NCBI GenBank assembly: GCA_950022655.1
Contig: OX465584.1
Span: 29,609,469 to 29,673,468 of the forward strand
Length of the DNA stretch: 64,000 nt
DNA from: Alentia gelatinosa
Taxonomy: Eukaryota > Annelida > Polychaeta > Phyllodocida > Polynoidae
Reading direction: 5' to 3'
Made by a program: the position numbers and the translations under genes. Under the pieces are notes generated by a model. That model did no database searches. It was not told where the DNA came from and saw nothing but the letters and a program-made list of their open reading frames with translations. Of the stretch, positions 45,660 to 59,101 are shown piece by piece. Position 1 is the first letter of the stretch. Every line of letters starts with the position of its first letter.

Positions 45660-46865
45660 CTGTAAAAGATGATGTGTGTACGTAGGTGCTGTGTACGGTA
45701 CCGGTATACGAAAAACAGTGCATCATTTCTTCACTTCTCCTTTTTGTAAAGTTCTACCGGTGAATACATGAATGCCGTTTCACTACGGACGTTCTGCAAT
45801 ATTATGAGTTATGAGGTTTATATAAAATAAGTTTGGGGGGATTAGAATGGAAAATATTATCATTAATTTTTATATTTTTACGTTCTGCAATAATACGATT
45901 TATGAGTTTTATCTAAAATGAGTGAGGATGGAAAAGATGATTTTTTTTTTAAATATATAAAAATAAAATCGGGGACCGATTGACACAAATCGGGGTACCG
46001 ATTTATGCCAGAAAAGTTCCCACACACATTATTTTTACATCGATGCACAAGAGTGTATATATTATCAGGTTCAAATAATTCATGGTAAATTATAATCCTC
46101 TTCCATGCGGAATGCTCGTTATTGTTTTTAAAGAATTTTTTTTCAGCTTTCTGTAGCATTGCAGTTTAGCTGTTCCAGAGTACAAATCAGCAGACAAAGG
46201 GTGAGTTTTCAATCGCATCAATTTTAAACTGCCTCTCTTTGAAAATCACTTTTTGTCTGCTCTTGTACCAAGTCGTCTAACATCAACCATAGACCCATCC
46301 TTAGAAATGATACTCAAGAATTGTTCATCTCTCCTCTTCATAAGTTTCTGCGTATCGCAGTCTATAGGTTACTACCGTAAGCAAATAAGGCGAGGGTTAT
46401 ACAAAAGGCAAGATCGGTTTAAGATTAGGGTGACGATTAAAGTTGATACCGCTCCAGTCTTCACTTCTGAAACCTTCCTTGTCCGATATTCTTAGATTAA
46501 GGTATGCACTACAGACACTTTAATGATATGAAGGCTGTCCTTGGAGAGTGATATTAACCACAGTAACTGTGCTGATGAAACATGACGTCATTAATCCACG
46601 CACGTCTACAGGAGGGCGCCCCCGGTCTGACAAAAACAGTTGAGCTCATGCGCTTCTTTGTTTTCAGGCATATTGCCAAAGAAGTCATCATGGATTTTAG
46701 CGACAGGACGCCCACATCATTTGTTCATTGCTTGACATGTATTTGTTTCCGATGATGCCTTTATATCTAACAAAGAATGCTGCTATGAATTTTGAACATG
46801 CCTGAAATCAAAATCTTCAGAGATTCTGTAATTTGTGAATGGAATTTGTTGGGGACAATAATCTT
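45660..46865. other. Intergenic, no supported gene
   Basis: A 5' exon for the candidate at 45417-45659 would be expected here on the minus strand, but none can be chosen. ACGTTCTGCAATANTACGA occurs twice (about 45788 and 45880) as a short direct repeat. Confidence 0.4.
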
Positions 46866-47850
46866 GAGTCCCTACAATACTACCCCTTCACCATACTGCC
46901 CATCCACCATACTGCTCCATGATACTGATCCTCCATAATACTTCTCCTCTACAATACTGTCCCTCCACCATACTTCCCCTCCACTTTCGTATGCTATATA
47001 CTTAAGAAGGTGAAACTCGTATGAGCAAACAAATTGGATCCCGCATTCATACCAGTTAACCGCTGACGCCTGTACTCCAGTCTAAATAATGAAATAAAAA
47101 AATGGCCCTCAATCATACTGCACCTCACCAATACTGTTCACAATATAACCACCATATTGCCCCTCAACCATTCTTCTCTTCTATAATACTGTCCACAAAA
47201 TAACAACCATATTGACCCTCAACCATACTGCCCCTCAACCATATTGCCCCTCCACCATACTGCTCTTAAATCAAACTGCTCCTCCATCATACTGCTCCTC
47301 CACCATACTGCCCCTTAACCATACTGTCCCTCCACTTTACTGTCTCTCCTACATACTGCCCTTCCACCAAATCACCCCTCCACAATATTGCCCCATTATC
47401 ATACTGTCCCATTACCATACTGCTCCATTACCATACTGCCCCTCTACCATACTGCCCTCCACAATACTGCTGTTCTACAATTCTGTCCTTCCACCATACT
47501 GCCTGTTCACCATATTGCCCCTCTACCATATTGCCCCTCCACCATAAAAGCTCTTAAATCAAACTGCTCCTCCACCATACTGCCTCTCAACTATACTGCT
47601 CCTCTACCATACTGCCCCTTAACCATATTGTCCCTCCACTTTACTGCCGCTCCACCATTCTGCCCCTTAACCATACTATCCCTCCAGGAGCAGCGAGGTT
47701 GAGGAACAATTTCTTTGAGGGACAGTAAGATGAGAGCCAATGTGGTGAGAGGCAGTATGGCGAGGGGCAATATGATTCAGGGGCAGTATGGTGAAAGTGC
47801 AGTATAGTTCAAGGTTAGCATGGTGGAGGGATAGGGTCTAGGTAAGGGAT
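46866..47850. repeat. 15-bp minisatellite with an inverted tail
   Basis: From 46866 to about 47690 the unit CCACCATACTGCCCCT recurs dozens of times with variants (period mostly 15, interrupted by unrelated sequence at 46985-47105). From 47700 to 47850 the same unit appears reverse-complemented (GGGGCAGTATGGTG). The array is therefore palindromic overall. The frames YCPSTILP/PYCPST at 47212-47702 are translations of the repeat, not genes. Confidence 0.92.
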
Positions 47851-47924
47851 AGCCCCAGATAGGTCTGTAACCTACAATAGATGAGCAGTATGGTTTATAT
47901 TATGGGTAGTATGATAAGACATAC

Positions 47925-48170
47925 TTTGGTGATGGTTTTCTCAATGGGCATCATGGTTTTTGGCCTTGGTGATGGCTTTCTCTCTGGGCATAACAGATTT
48001 GGTCTGGGTAATGGCATTCTCCCTGGAGATCATAGTCTTTGGCCTGGGGGACGGTTCTCTCCATGGGCATCACAGATTTTGGCCTGGGTAATGGTTTTCT
48101 CCAGGAGCATCAAGGTATCTACCTGGTGGTGCTTTCTCTAGGGGCATCATGGATTTTGGCCTGTGCACAA
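47925..48170. repeat. 39-bp minisatellite, about six units
   Basis: Units like GGTTTTCTCCATGGGCATCA followed by CAGATTTTGGCCTGGGTAAT repeat six times. The period is a multiple of three, so frames stay open by construction. It directly follows the 15-bp minisatellite. A CTACC/ACCTA-rich degenerate stretch continues to about 48305. Confidence 0.88.
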
Positions 48171-48305
48171 GCTTCTCATCTACCAACCTCCCGACCTCAC
48201 GACCTACCTACATCCAAACCTGTTCACATATCTACATTCCGACCAACCTATCTACCCACCAGGCTGCTCCCCTATCAACTGACCTATCCACTAACCTGCC
48301 TACTT

Positions 48306-49306
<1,001 letters not shown>

Positions 49307-49699
49307 ACTCCCTACCGCCCGTTCCCATTGGCCGATTTCCCGTCACCGATCTACCGTCAGGAACCAATGACGGACCTCCGGCACTGCTGACTCAAAATTG
49401 GTCATTGGAAACGACCCAACTCGCGAATTTACCCACAACCTTTTCTGCTTAGATTATAAAATGTGGCACCACACACCACTAAGTGAAAGCTTGGTCACTG
49501 AGTGATATTTACTACCCTCACCGATTTTTCGATACTGAAGCTCAGTCGGTGGCAACACCGATAGACCTTCTGGGTAACTAAAAAAATCCCCACCATTTTC
49601 GTCGGCCAACAGAAAAAAGGGTGTCTGGCGCGGAGCTTGAAGCACCCGCAGTTGCATGTAGCCATGGAGGATGTTCGTGATTTAGTGTAGATCATATAG

Positions 49700-50001
49700 T
49701 ATAGGTCTTTATCCTACCCCTAATATAAAATCCCATAGGCTTAACATTGGGTTTCCGTATGCCACGCTGACTGGCATACGGAGTTTTATATGCCACTAGT
49801 GGCATACAGCATTGTTATCACGTAATATTCCAAAATCGAGGAGATAGGGTAGGATAAAATCAAAACCTGATTCGTTTTAATCTAGTCCACCGCATTCCAC
49901 TCCTGAAGTTTTGGCCCCGGACTTCACTCGGCTTCGCCTCATGAAGTCACTTTGCCAAACTCCAGTCATGGAATACGGTGGACAAGATTAAACCTCATCC
50001 A
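49700..50001. repeat. Nested foldback repeats
   Basis: A small perfect hairpin (CCGTATGCCA / TGGCATACGG) lies at about 49756-49782. From 49867 to 50001, AATCTAGTCCACCGCATTCC...GTTTTGGCC pairs with the complement ending ...GGAATACGGTGGACAAGATT. TTATCCTACCCC at 49709 and GGGTAGGATAAA at 49846 bracket the first half as inverted ends. The layout suggests one MITE beside or inside another. Confidence 0.65.
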
Positions 50002-52322
50002 GTTTTACGATAGTATGCAACTTATAAATAGCCGACAAATCGAACATCTACTCTCTCATCCATGCCTTTACATATATTACTTTCTTTGTTGTCTTTATAC
50101 AGCTCATGTACCCACCATATGAACAAATTGGGTTCAATAAAAATTCCATTCCAGCAGTACTCTTATGATCGACTAGCCCCGAATAAATACGTTCCCGTTA
50201 GCGCAAGTAGAGATGATGAATCCTATTATATAGTACAAAGAAAACTTTGAACCTAATATATAGATTTAGTCAAAGAAACACTTTATTTATTCCACAACAG
50301 CACCTCAAACAGTTGATACTGTGCATGGTTGGTGAATTCTTCTATATAAGCAATACACAAAATCATCATAATTTATCGACTGTTTCACAGTCTGTGTGCC
50401 CTTGACAACATACTAACACAAGGGTAATTGGCACAATCCACGACTAAGGAGCTATAAATGCCAAAATGGTACCAGGAGAAGTCATTATCTGACAGAAAAT
50501 GCATCAAATGTCACTAGTAAGCATCTATCGAAAGTGGAAAGGTTCCCAGTTCATATCGATAAATCTTCTGATGCAACTTAAAGGTAGGGCTGTAAGTAGG
50601 GGAGACCTACGGATCCAGCCTAATGTATGTATACACGCCTGTAGGACATTTCGGAATAGTCTATTACATCAAAATATTCCCCATTTAGAATGTACAGGGT
50701 AAAATATCTTACAGACTTTCGTAAGAACTAGTAGAAATTTAGAGGCGTTTCATTATTGAAATATTCCAATTTCGATACATTTATTCACCGCTCCATTGAT
50801 TCATGTTTAAAAGGTGCATCTCATGAAAATGAATGACAGGGTATTAAGTAGTATATGTTTTGATAGATGCAATTAAGACATTTCTATATAATCTTATATC
50901 AATTCATCGATTTTATTATTTTCAAAGCATAGTAGGGTTAAACCTTTAATTTGACACCTCAATCTTATTCAACCCCCAATAACATTTACGCTTGCTTCAT
51001 ATTCTTTTCTTGCATTCCTGATTTGATCGATAATAGTCAGTGTTCTGGGGGCACATTAGCCTCTTAAATGCAAACATCCAAGATTCAAAAGAGATATGCA
51101 AAATATGTGGGATGATTATCCCACTGCCTATAGAATGAATATCTCGTTAGCAAGTTATACACTTAAATGTGTCATCTTGGAAAAATACTCAAGCGGTCAC
51201 ATATTTCGGATTTCAACACCTACCATATAGAATATATTGTAACTTCCTCCTCGCTATGGTTGATAATGACTGATTGATTCCGATTTAGTTTGCGACAATA
51301 AGCATATAAATTTACTAGTCTCCAAGACTGGCAAAGGAACTACAGAAAATGTCCACTTCAAAATCAAAGTCTAAGCGTATAAAAGACATTGTTCACTTTT
51401 CCAAATGCCCGACGGTCCAATAGGACCGTTCTTCATTACAACTCTTAGTTCAAAGTCCTCATAACATTCCTTCGGTACTTCTGTATACACTAATAGAGAT
51501 TCCCCTATTTCATAGTCTCTTTCCACAACACTAACAAATTGAACAGTGTTTGTTATGCCCTATATAGGGATATATAGTTCTTCACAGAAACACTAGAACT
51601 AAAACTTCTCAAGTTATCTACTGGATTCGGCTGAAAACACCATGTTTTCCATTGAAAGCACTGGGACTTATACTTCGACTATTATAGAATATCATATTCA
51701 AAGACAACTTTCTAGTGAATCATTCCTACTATTTGCTGTGCAAAGCAATGTAATACACATGTTAGTCGGTACGATGTCGATTTTCAAGGATAAATACAAG
51801 AGACAGTAGATACATAGTTATTTAAGTACACCAGACCTCGTCTATTTGATCTTAGTAACAGCTGAAATTTATTCAAAAGAAAAATATGCTAATTGTATCT
51901 ATCGTTACAATCGCCAACATCTTTCAATAATAAACATAGAATTTGATGATGTGTAAAAAATAATTATGGTGAAACTGATGTACTCAATTGAAACGTAGGA
52001 ATCAGATTTGTTTTATCTTGGTTTAATAGTCTCTAAATAAGGAGCACCTAAGGGGGCGACATCCGGTGATGTGGGCCAGGACCTGCAGCTGTCTCCAAGT
52101 GGTCAGCTACCTTCACGTTTTGCCAATATCGACATAAAAGCGTCTTGCGTTCGTTTTCACATCCACAGAGCCTGTGGGAGGAGATTGCAAACATAACGTC
52201 TTTTACTTTATCTCTCCCACAGGTCCGTCCCAAGAGTCGAGGCGACCTCTGGCGGCAGGAGCTGAATCACGTGACCTCTGAAGACGAACCGGAAGTCGAC
52301 CCCTTGGTGCTGCCCCCTAACG
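50002..52322. other. SCUBE 3' flank; no other gene seen
   Basis: The part next to 52323 (minus-strand downstream) should be the SCUBE 3' UTR. A possible AATAAA on the minus strand is at 51867-51872, 450 bases past the stop, which is unverified. The rest is AT-rich with no exon. Confidence 0.4.
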
Positions 52323-52463
52323 TCAGTCGAAGAACCGGCGCACCTTGGAGGTGAGCAGTCGGATGAAGGATTCTGGGAACATGGAGCGTGATTGGTTGGC
52401 GTAGTTGAAGTAGTTGTACGGCTGCGCAATGACCTCCAGCAGGGCAGCCAGCAACTTCCGGTC
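52323..52463 (-). CDS. SCUBE: SCUBE-family gene, last coding exon
   Basis: A 47-codon exon follows the acceptor GTCTACAG in phase 0 and ends at TGA. It encodes [20 protein letters not shown], an [15 protein letters not shown] core and SKVRRFFD. This is the conserved SCUBE C-terminus, where vertebrate members have a matching Leu-rich helix, an NYF motif, MFP-SFI-LL and SKV-RF. It ends shortly after RF, slightly shorter than the vertebrate tail. SCUBE proteins are secreted or surface-tethered glycoproteins that act in Hedgehog release and as growth-factor co-receptors. The preceding intron is 4.3 kb and carries a LINE. Confidence 0.92.
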   Translation of the reverse strand, partial: DRKLLAALLEVIAQPYNYFNYANQSRSMFPESFIRLLTSKVRRFFD

Positions 52464-55401
52464 CTGTAGACGTCCACGTACACCACGGCGTATGGTCGGT
52501 CCAAGGATATGGGGATGGCAGGTAAAAGAGAAAGGGAATGTGAATAACGATACTCTCAAAGAATGTTTATCCACTATTCAAAGACAGTTTTACAACATTC
52601 TGAGAGTTTTTTGATTGAAGAAAGAAATATCTTTATTTAGTTCTGTAGAGTACATATCTTCCAGTTGATGATTCAGGGAGTTAGTGGAGCTGCTGTATGT
52701 CAGGTGCAGTCTGTTCAACGGGACTATGCTACGGTATAGTTGGGATTTTTCTAAAGACATGCACTTTAAAAGGTACTTTTTGGAGTGTATTTTAGCTTCT
52801 GCTTGGGTCACCTCACTCAAATCTCCAGCATTTTAGATTTTCGAAATAACATAAACATGGATGTGAAGAGTTGTAAAACCTATATAATTTGCAAACATCT
52901 CGATTGGACCCCAGGCCAAAGCTTTGAGTGATTGCGTGGCTCTAAAACTTGACTACGTCAACGAGGCGAGTGCCATCAAAAAGGAGGGACCTGTACTCTA
53001 AGATTGGTCTGATCACCATAATGTTAATTGTCTTCCCAATGTTTTTAGTGAGGTACGGCTGAATCTTCCACAATTTGCTGATTTAAAGATTCGTTGAAGC
53101 TGAGGCCACTATAAAACAAATGATATGAACCACGTAAGGTTCCCAGCCTAGTAAACCATGACTGAGTCAACCCCTTTTATATGCTATGGTCAGGCGAACT
53201 AGCAGATCTTTATTTACCCTATATAAATAGTCAAAACGTTCTATTAGCACCACTCCCATGTGTCTGTGGTTCTTATTGGAAGTCTAGTTTCAGCAGTAGG
53301 GCACTGTTGAATAACTTTGTTCAAAGACAGTTCGGAGCCCAAGGAGACCTCCTAGGACAGGATCAGTTGAATAAAATAGAAGGTCCTTACCCAAGACTCT
53401 CCTAGTGGAGGACCATTGATAGCTTGGCCAATAAGTGCTGAATAAGAATGACCCACATCTTCCCTCACGCTCCAAGGCCTGCTGGAAAGTGTCTTAGCAG
53501 GGGACACTAAAATATGTGCCCTAGCTGAAACTTGTAGTCTGAGTTACTTGTTTATGAATATAAATCTGTAGAGTGTATGTACAGAAGGTCTTCTGATAGA
53601 CTGAGGGTTTAAATGTAAGACAATCTTATTCAGGGACTGTCTTGTGCGTCACCCACAGGTCTAAGATATAAGAGTTTGCCTAACTATTTTGTAATATGCC
53701 TATAAAAGTATAAAAATGGTAAATGTTGACAAGTATGACAGAAAAAAAAGTGAGAATAGTTTAATATATTGGATTATCACGTTTATGTTTGGTGTGTAAA
53801 CCAATGGGAATTCACTAAAAATTCGCCTTCCTGTTATGACCAACCGGGCCGGTTAAGACTAATGCTCCTGCTCCCTCGAGAGAAACGAATCCGCCCACCA
53901 ACCCTACAGAACTCACTTTCTTTCCATATTCCTCGTCCCTTAAAATAGGGCTTTGTAATCCAGTTGGAGCAATTACTCCGGCAATTATTCAATATAATTT
54001 ATTTCCAAGTTATTTCTTCTCGCGTAAGTCATTAACCTAGAGACTGAATAACAGGATACCTAGCCACAAACCTTGCTTGACGTTGAACTCCACGACTCAC
54101 AAGAGGGAAGTAATCAATTACATTTGCTGGTGTGGCTTGAGTCCCGCAATCAACGCAACACGTTTCGATGGAGAATATGACTTTTTAGTACACGTTTATT
54201 TCAGCTGGGTCGCACTCAATCCGAGGACTGGTTTCAATATGCGCTCAGGCGTAGGTTTTCGACATTCATCTTTTCAGTATTTCACTCAGTAATGAGTATG
54301 AAAGTAATTATAACATACGTACAGTAAAATGGTAGTACGCTGGGGAAGGTGCGTTAACTCCCTATTTCGAATTTGTATTATAAATAGCTCTAGCGAACAA
54401 GGTTTCATTTGCAGATAATTTGTGAGAACCTATATTATTAACCGATTTCCATATATGTATGCATATGTCAACTGGATGGAGTGTGTACATCTACCAATCA
54501 AGATTTGGTGTGTTATGCTTAATGTGTCTGTGTGTTCTTTTACCAGTGCGGTATTGCTGGGCTATTGTCTTTGCTAATGGAGCACAGATTAGCATTAATG
54601 AGCTACCAGCAGACCTTATTTCCATCATATAAGTCGCACACCCAGTGCCAACCTTGTGAGGTTGATCGAGCCTCTCTTCTTTATAAATGGACCTTGCAGA
54701 ACTGACATTTTAGAACATCGTGAATAGAGAATATCACGGCACTGTTTTTGAATATGATGGTTGTAAAATTCTTTCTACAATAAGAATAACTTTCGACTTG
54801 GCTTGGATGAAATGGGTCGTATTGATATCTATTTATCTTAACATATATGTGTCTTATTCATAGAGACAACGTTCACATGGTACTTTTATAAATATTAACA
54901 GTAGACCTCGTCGAGTCACTCTAAAGGAATGGTTCTAAATTTGGGCTCAAGACGCCATTGCATTCTCTTTTCGGTGTTTTTAGTTAGAAACCGATCTCAG
55001 GATGTAGGTTTTAATATAGAATATCACATAAAGTTACTGTAAATGAAGCACTCCCCTATTAATAAAAGGAAATAACATGGGGGGTGACGAGTAGATGAGC
55101 TTAAGTCAGGGGGGGGGGGGGTGATTTTCATCATAAATGTGTCAGTGCATTGTTACATGGCTGAAGTCTTTCAAAACTGTCGAAACTGGACTCTATTTTT
55201 AGGAGGGTAGGTGATGTAGCAATCTTCAAACAATTTAAGGTGAATTTATGAAATATACTTCCAACCAATTGTTCTGATTCCAATAAAGAGGTCAAATCCC
55301 GAATTCTACCACCTGTTTAAACCACCAACGTGTTATTTAAGAGACGTTTACAATAATTCGAGGCCTTTTTATACTATTAATGATTACAATCGATATTTCT
55401 C
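52464..55401 (-). other. SCUBE last intron, 3' part, no other gene seen
   Basis: Intronic by position. It contains a poly-G tract (13 G) at 55109-55121. A plus-strand frame at 54077-54292 and others here have no recognisable content. Confidence 0.6.
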
Positions 55402-56640
55402 TTTTTTTTCTTTTTTTTATAAAGCGTTTATTGCCTTCGATTCGTTATAAATCGCTCTTCCAAGCAATATAGCGTACATACATGGAACAGGAACGTACAA
55501 TGGATGATATATACAATGAATGAATGTAGGCATCAATGGCCGTACACTGTTAACCCCTCACTACATATATTTTCTTTTTACTATTATTTTTATCTTCTAT
55601 ACTTTATCCCAAATTAAGTAAGTTCTTATAATCGATTTCTAATCTAGTGCATTTCTTAGGTACTAACAAGTGTTTGTACAACATACTGCAACAGTTTCGA
55701 CCATCCATATTTATCCATGCATTCTGACCATTCAGTTTAATTTGTAGATAACTTTTGTCTAACTCCATTTTTAAACTTCTTTCGAGATTCTTCACCTTGT
55801 AGCTCTACTGTCAACGAGTTCCACAACTGTATACCGATATAGATTGCGGATGTTCTGTATCTTTCTTTATTTGGGCGGGGTAAGTATAAGGTGGTCTATT
55901 CCATAGCTCTCGTCTGCATACAATTTCTATCCCTCACTATTTCCCGAATAAGGCCATTTTCTTTTAGACTCTTGATTATGCCTGCTAACAAAATTTTTCT
56001 TCTAACTTGCGGTTCTGAAATCCCACTCTTCGCTAGGAGATCTTTCGTTTTTATAAATTGTTTATTAACGTATGCCTCTTTTCCCAGAGCGATTCTTAGC
56101 ACCTTATAAATACCTCGATCTACTTTTGTTTTCGTTGCCGATGATGCTCCTGCCAATAGGAAGGAGCAGTGATCCACGATAGGCAATATGCAAGTCTTTG
56201 CTACTTTCAATGCTGTTTCCTTTCCCATAAATTTCCTGATTCTTCTAAAAAGATAAGATTTCTCATTAATTGACTTTACAATTTTTTCACCATGCTTGTC
56301 GAATTTTAGGTCTCGGTCTATCACTGCCCCTAAGTATATCATTTCTTCTTTAGCCTCTATGTCCTCGTTATCCAAGACGATTCTACCCCTGTTCTCCCGT
56401 TTGGTTTTAATTCTGTTTCCGTTGTATACAATCTTAGTTTTTGGTACATTGATCGTTAACTTGTGCGCAGCATACCAGTTGCGGAGTTTGTTCACAGCAT
56501 TTTGCATTTTTTGCTCGACCCCTTGCATACTGCTTTCTCTTGCAACTACAACTAAATCGTCAGCATACATTAGTGTGAAGAAATCTTCACCCAGACAATC
56601 AGGTAGATCGTTTACATAGACCAGGAATAATCATGCCCCA
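55402..56640 (-). pseudogene. 5'-truncated CR1/L2-like LINE, reverse transcriptase remnant
   Basis: On the minus strand LVYVNDLPDCL leads into the RT catalytic box YADD (56556-56567). Then come LRNWYAAHKLTINVPKTKI, IYLGAVIDRDLKFDKHGEKI and a helical thumb region up to 55896. After a frameshift the frame resumes with IQLWNSLTVELQ and ends near 55745, matching the W-N-S-L-P-x-E-L end of CR1/L2/jockey-type ORF2. A TGA sits just before LFLVYVNDL, and the rest of the RT is missing, so the copy is dead. AATAAA (minus, 55427-55432) and an A-rich tail (about 55402-55418) mark the 3' end. It lies in the SCUBE last intron, in sense orientation. Confidence 0.88.
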
Positions 56641-56806
56641 ACTTTGAACTGCAGAATAAAGGTTTTATATAAATGAATGGGATTTCCGGTATATGTGCAC
56701 ATCTTTAGGACTCTTCAGCAGAATGCCTGGGGGCATTTTTAGGATGCGCCAGGGGAATGCCTCCGGGCATCCTCAGGACTGAAAGAGCTAACGAGTCAAT
56801 GCTCAC

Positions 56807-56886
56807 CTTCAGGACCTCTTGATGCTGGTGCGTGTTGTAGAGACGACTGTCGCGAACGATATCTTCTATTAACTCTTGATATTCTT
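56807..56886 (-). CDS. SCUBE: SCUBE exon: link between CUB and C-terminal region
   Basis: An 80-bp exon runs from acceptor CTGTTTCTGCTTCCAG to donor CTGAAG|GTGAGC. It enters in phase 1 and leaves in phase 0. It encodes YQELIEDIVRDSRLYNTHQH then QEVLK, which joins directly to DRKLL of the last exon. The vertebrate SCUBE equivalent has near-identical YQELIEDIVRDGRLY and HQEILKD sequence, making this the strongest single orthology signal in the window. Confidence 0.94.
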
Positions 56887-58142
56887 CTGGAAGCAGAAAC
56901 AGGTTCAAGTACCTTGCATATTAGTATGCTAGCATGGGAAAGCGAAGCAAAGCGACAAACACAAATCATGATCTTTTATCATTGATAATTATTTATAACG
57001 GTTAGTTGTGAGGCCGCAGTCCGCATCGCAAAGAAAGATGTAGCAGCCAATGCAATCACCTGGATCATCTAACTGTGACAAAAAGAAAACAGTAAATTAG
57101 AAGCAAAATCTATCAATTATTATATTAGTAGAACGAAGGCTTTTTGTATCAAAGTAAGGCACTGTTCAAATATATTGATACCGTTTAATGTAATAGAAAT
57201 CAATGCACAAATCAAAACCTAATGCAATGCTTTATGTAGTCATTTTAAGATTTCAGAGAAACATGGATTATACATGATTAATTTAACGCTCCACAAAGCT
57301 GCAATAAAATGATTAATTGTACGGTTCAGAATGTAAACGCTACCCATTTTGTTTTCTATGAATGTTAAAGCGCATTACATAATAGGAGGGGATGACGAAT
57401 ATAAAGTAATCCTTTGGAAGTTAATTTAAGATCATAGTAGGGGAGACTTGCATTGTTTTAGATACCATATATATATCTGATGGTCCCTTTGTCTGAACTA
57501 AATGCCAATAGTTTTGAGCATATCAGCGGCAATAGTTAGAATAATAAAAGCAGTATTTGACCGTTGCAACAGGTCTATCCCCAATTAGTCTCTTCGATTA
57601 CTGACTGACCATATGCTTCCTTCTATCTGCATTTTTACAAACACTTATTTTGAGACCAAGTATGTTAGGCAAGGACTATATATATACAAATGGGGGGCAT
57701 ATCATGCACCAAAAGGCAATGTATATAACGGCGGAAACACACTTGCTCATATATCATTACGTAGACATATATATACCCTACATAATAACCTGATACCTTT
57801 CTTAAGGCAAACACGCTACTTTAAAGAACAATTACTCCTCCAAGTAAGTCCACGTCAGGCCCATATTGTTATTTGGCAATATTGCATCTTTAAAGATTCC
57901 AACATGTTGCCATGGAAATTAATATATCAAACCTGTGTTGCCTTTAGATATCATTATAGCATTACCTTTCTTCAAAAAGAATTCAATTACTTTTACTTAT
58001 CTATACTTTCAAATATATGACAATTTCTTTAAGCATGGAGGCATCTTTCACCCACGCCATGGTACTGCCATCGGGCATTAATGTTACTGATGGGTTCAAA
58101 CGAAAGGACCTGTGTTCTGTGACAGATTGGCGGTGGACCTAC
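56887..58142 (-). other. SCUBE intron
   Basis: A 1256-bp intron. It contains a 135-codon plus-strand ORF (57613-58020) of AT-driven composition that I do not accept as a gene. Confidence 0.7.
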
Positions 58143-58295
58143 CATTGTAGGTGACGTAGGGGATGGAGAAGCCAGCTGCTGAGTTACGCCCGTCCGTCTT
58201 AAACTGGATGAACAGCCGTTTGGAGCGTGCTGTGAAGGCAATCGGGGTCTCGGTAGACTCACACGTTTCATAGGTGGTCAGGGAATAGGGAGATT
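58143..58295 (-). CDS. SCUBE: SCUBE exon: second half of the CUB domain
   Basis: A 153-bp exon runs from acceptor TCGTATCTCTTACAG to donor CAATG|GTAGGT, phase 1 at both ends. It encodes [33 protein letters not shown] and [10 protein letters not shown]. It supplies the fourth CUB cysteine (YETC) and the final beta strands (LFIQFKTD...GFSIPYV). The order and the TTYETC, PIAF and SK-L-IQFK words match SCUBE CUB domains. Confidence 0.94.
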
Positions 58296-58903
58296 CTGTA
58301 AGAGATACGAACATTCAATTCACCCGTTCGTCATTTTGTAGTCATCATTATTTGATATCATCATTTATCTTTGGCCAAACACTCCTTATATACATATTAG
58401 GGGGGAACCTGTGTGTGTCGAAAATTATTTTGTGGAGGTCATCGGTCACAGCACCCCCTCCCCATCATGTGGTAGGGGACCTGTGGTTGGATTCCTGCGT
58501 CGGTGTTCACCGCAAAAGAATCTTATGTTTCAGACCGAGGGTGGTTATTTCATTCTCCAGGGTGATTGTTTCGTTATTGAGGGTACTACGTGATTATTAA
58601 ACCAGATTATTAAATCAGATTATTAAAGCAATCAGAGGTAAACAAAACACCAAATTCATTAGTGTTTGAACGTTTGTAATAGCTGGGAAACAAGTTTCGG
58701 TGAAGAAAAAAATTCCAAAACTACTCGGTGGGAAAAGATAACTGCCGTAATAACCAAAGGAATTTCGTTTGATTCTATTCTAAATGATCAGAATGTATAG
58801 ATACGATCTCGAAGTATTGCAATGTTTCCCCAGTTTTTAGAAAATTGTTTTTTGAAGATTTTTTAAATGTAAGATAGATGATTATTGTTCATTCTGTTCT
58901 CAC
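58296..58903 (-). other. SCUBE intron
   Basis: A 608-bp intron splitting the CUB domain. No other feature seen. Confidence 0.75.
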
Positions 58904-59101
58904 CTGACTTTCTCATTGAGAGAATATCGCCACATCTGTCCTGTGAGGCCAGAAAAATCTCCGGGATAACGATGAGGATTCTTCTGCCCTTTTCCCTTGT
59001 GATGCTCCAGGTACATTCGACGTCGGCCGGGTAGTCACCGGGCCAGTTCGGGCTCTGGATGAAGCCCTGGAACTGACCAATGTGACCGCCACAACGTCGG
59101 T
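58904..59101 (-). CDS. SCUBE: SCUBE exon: first half of the CUB domain
   Basis: A 198-bp exon runs from acceptor CTTGTCTCTACACACAG to donor GTCAG|GTGAGA, phase 1 at both ends. It encodes [46 protein letters not shown] and DRCGD...MRK. It has the CUB signature: C-G-G, S-P-N-W-P-G-x-Y-P, x-C-x-W-x-I, then D-x-C-G-D. CUB domains mediate protein and lipid contacts outside the cell. In SCUBE the domain contributes to membrane association and ligand binding. Confidence 0.95.

Noticed and set aside
47212..47702. Two plus-strand ORFs of 111 and 104 codons with YCPST repeats
   Set aside because: Direct translation of the 15-bp minisatellite, whose period keeps frames open.
57613..58020. 135-codon plus-strand ORF inside a SCUBE intron
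   Set aside because: AT-driven composition, no domain, antisense to a confirmed gene, and no splice or promoter signal.
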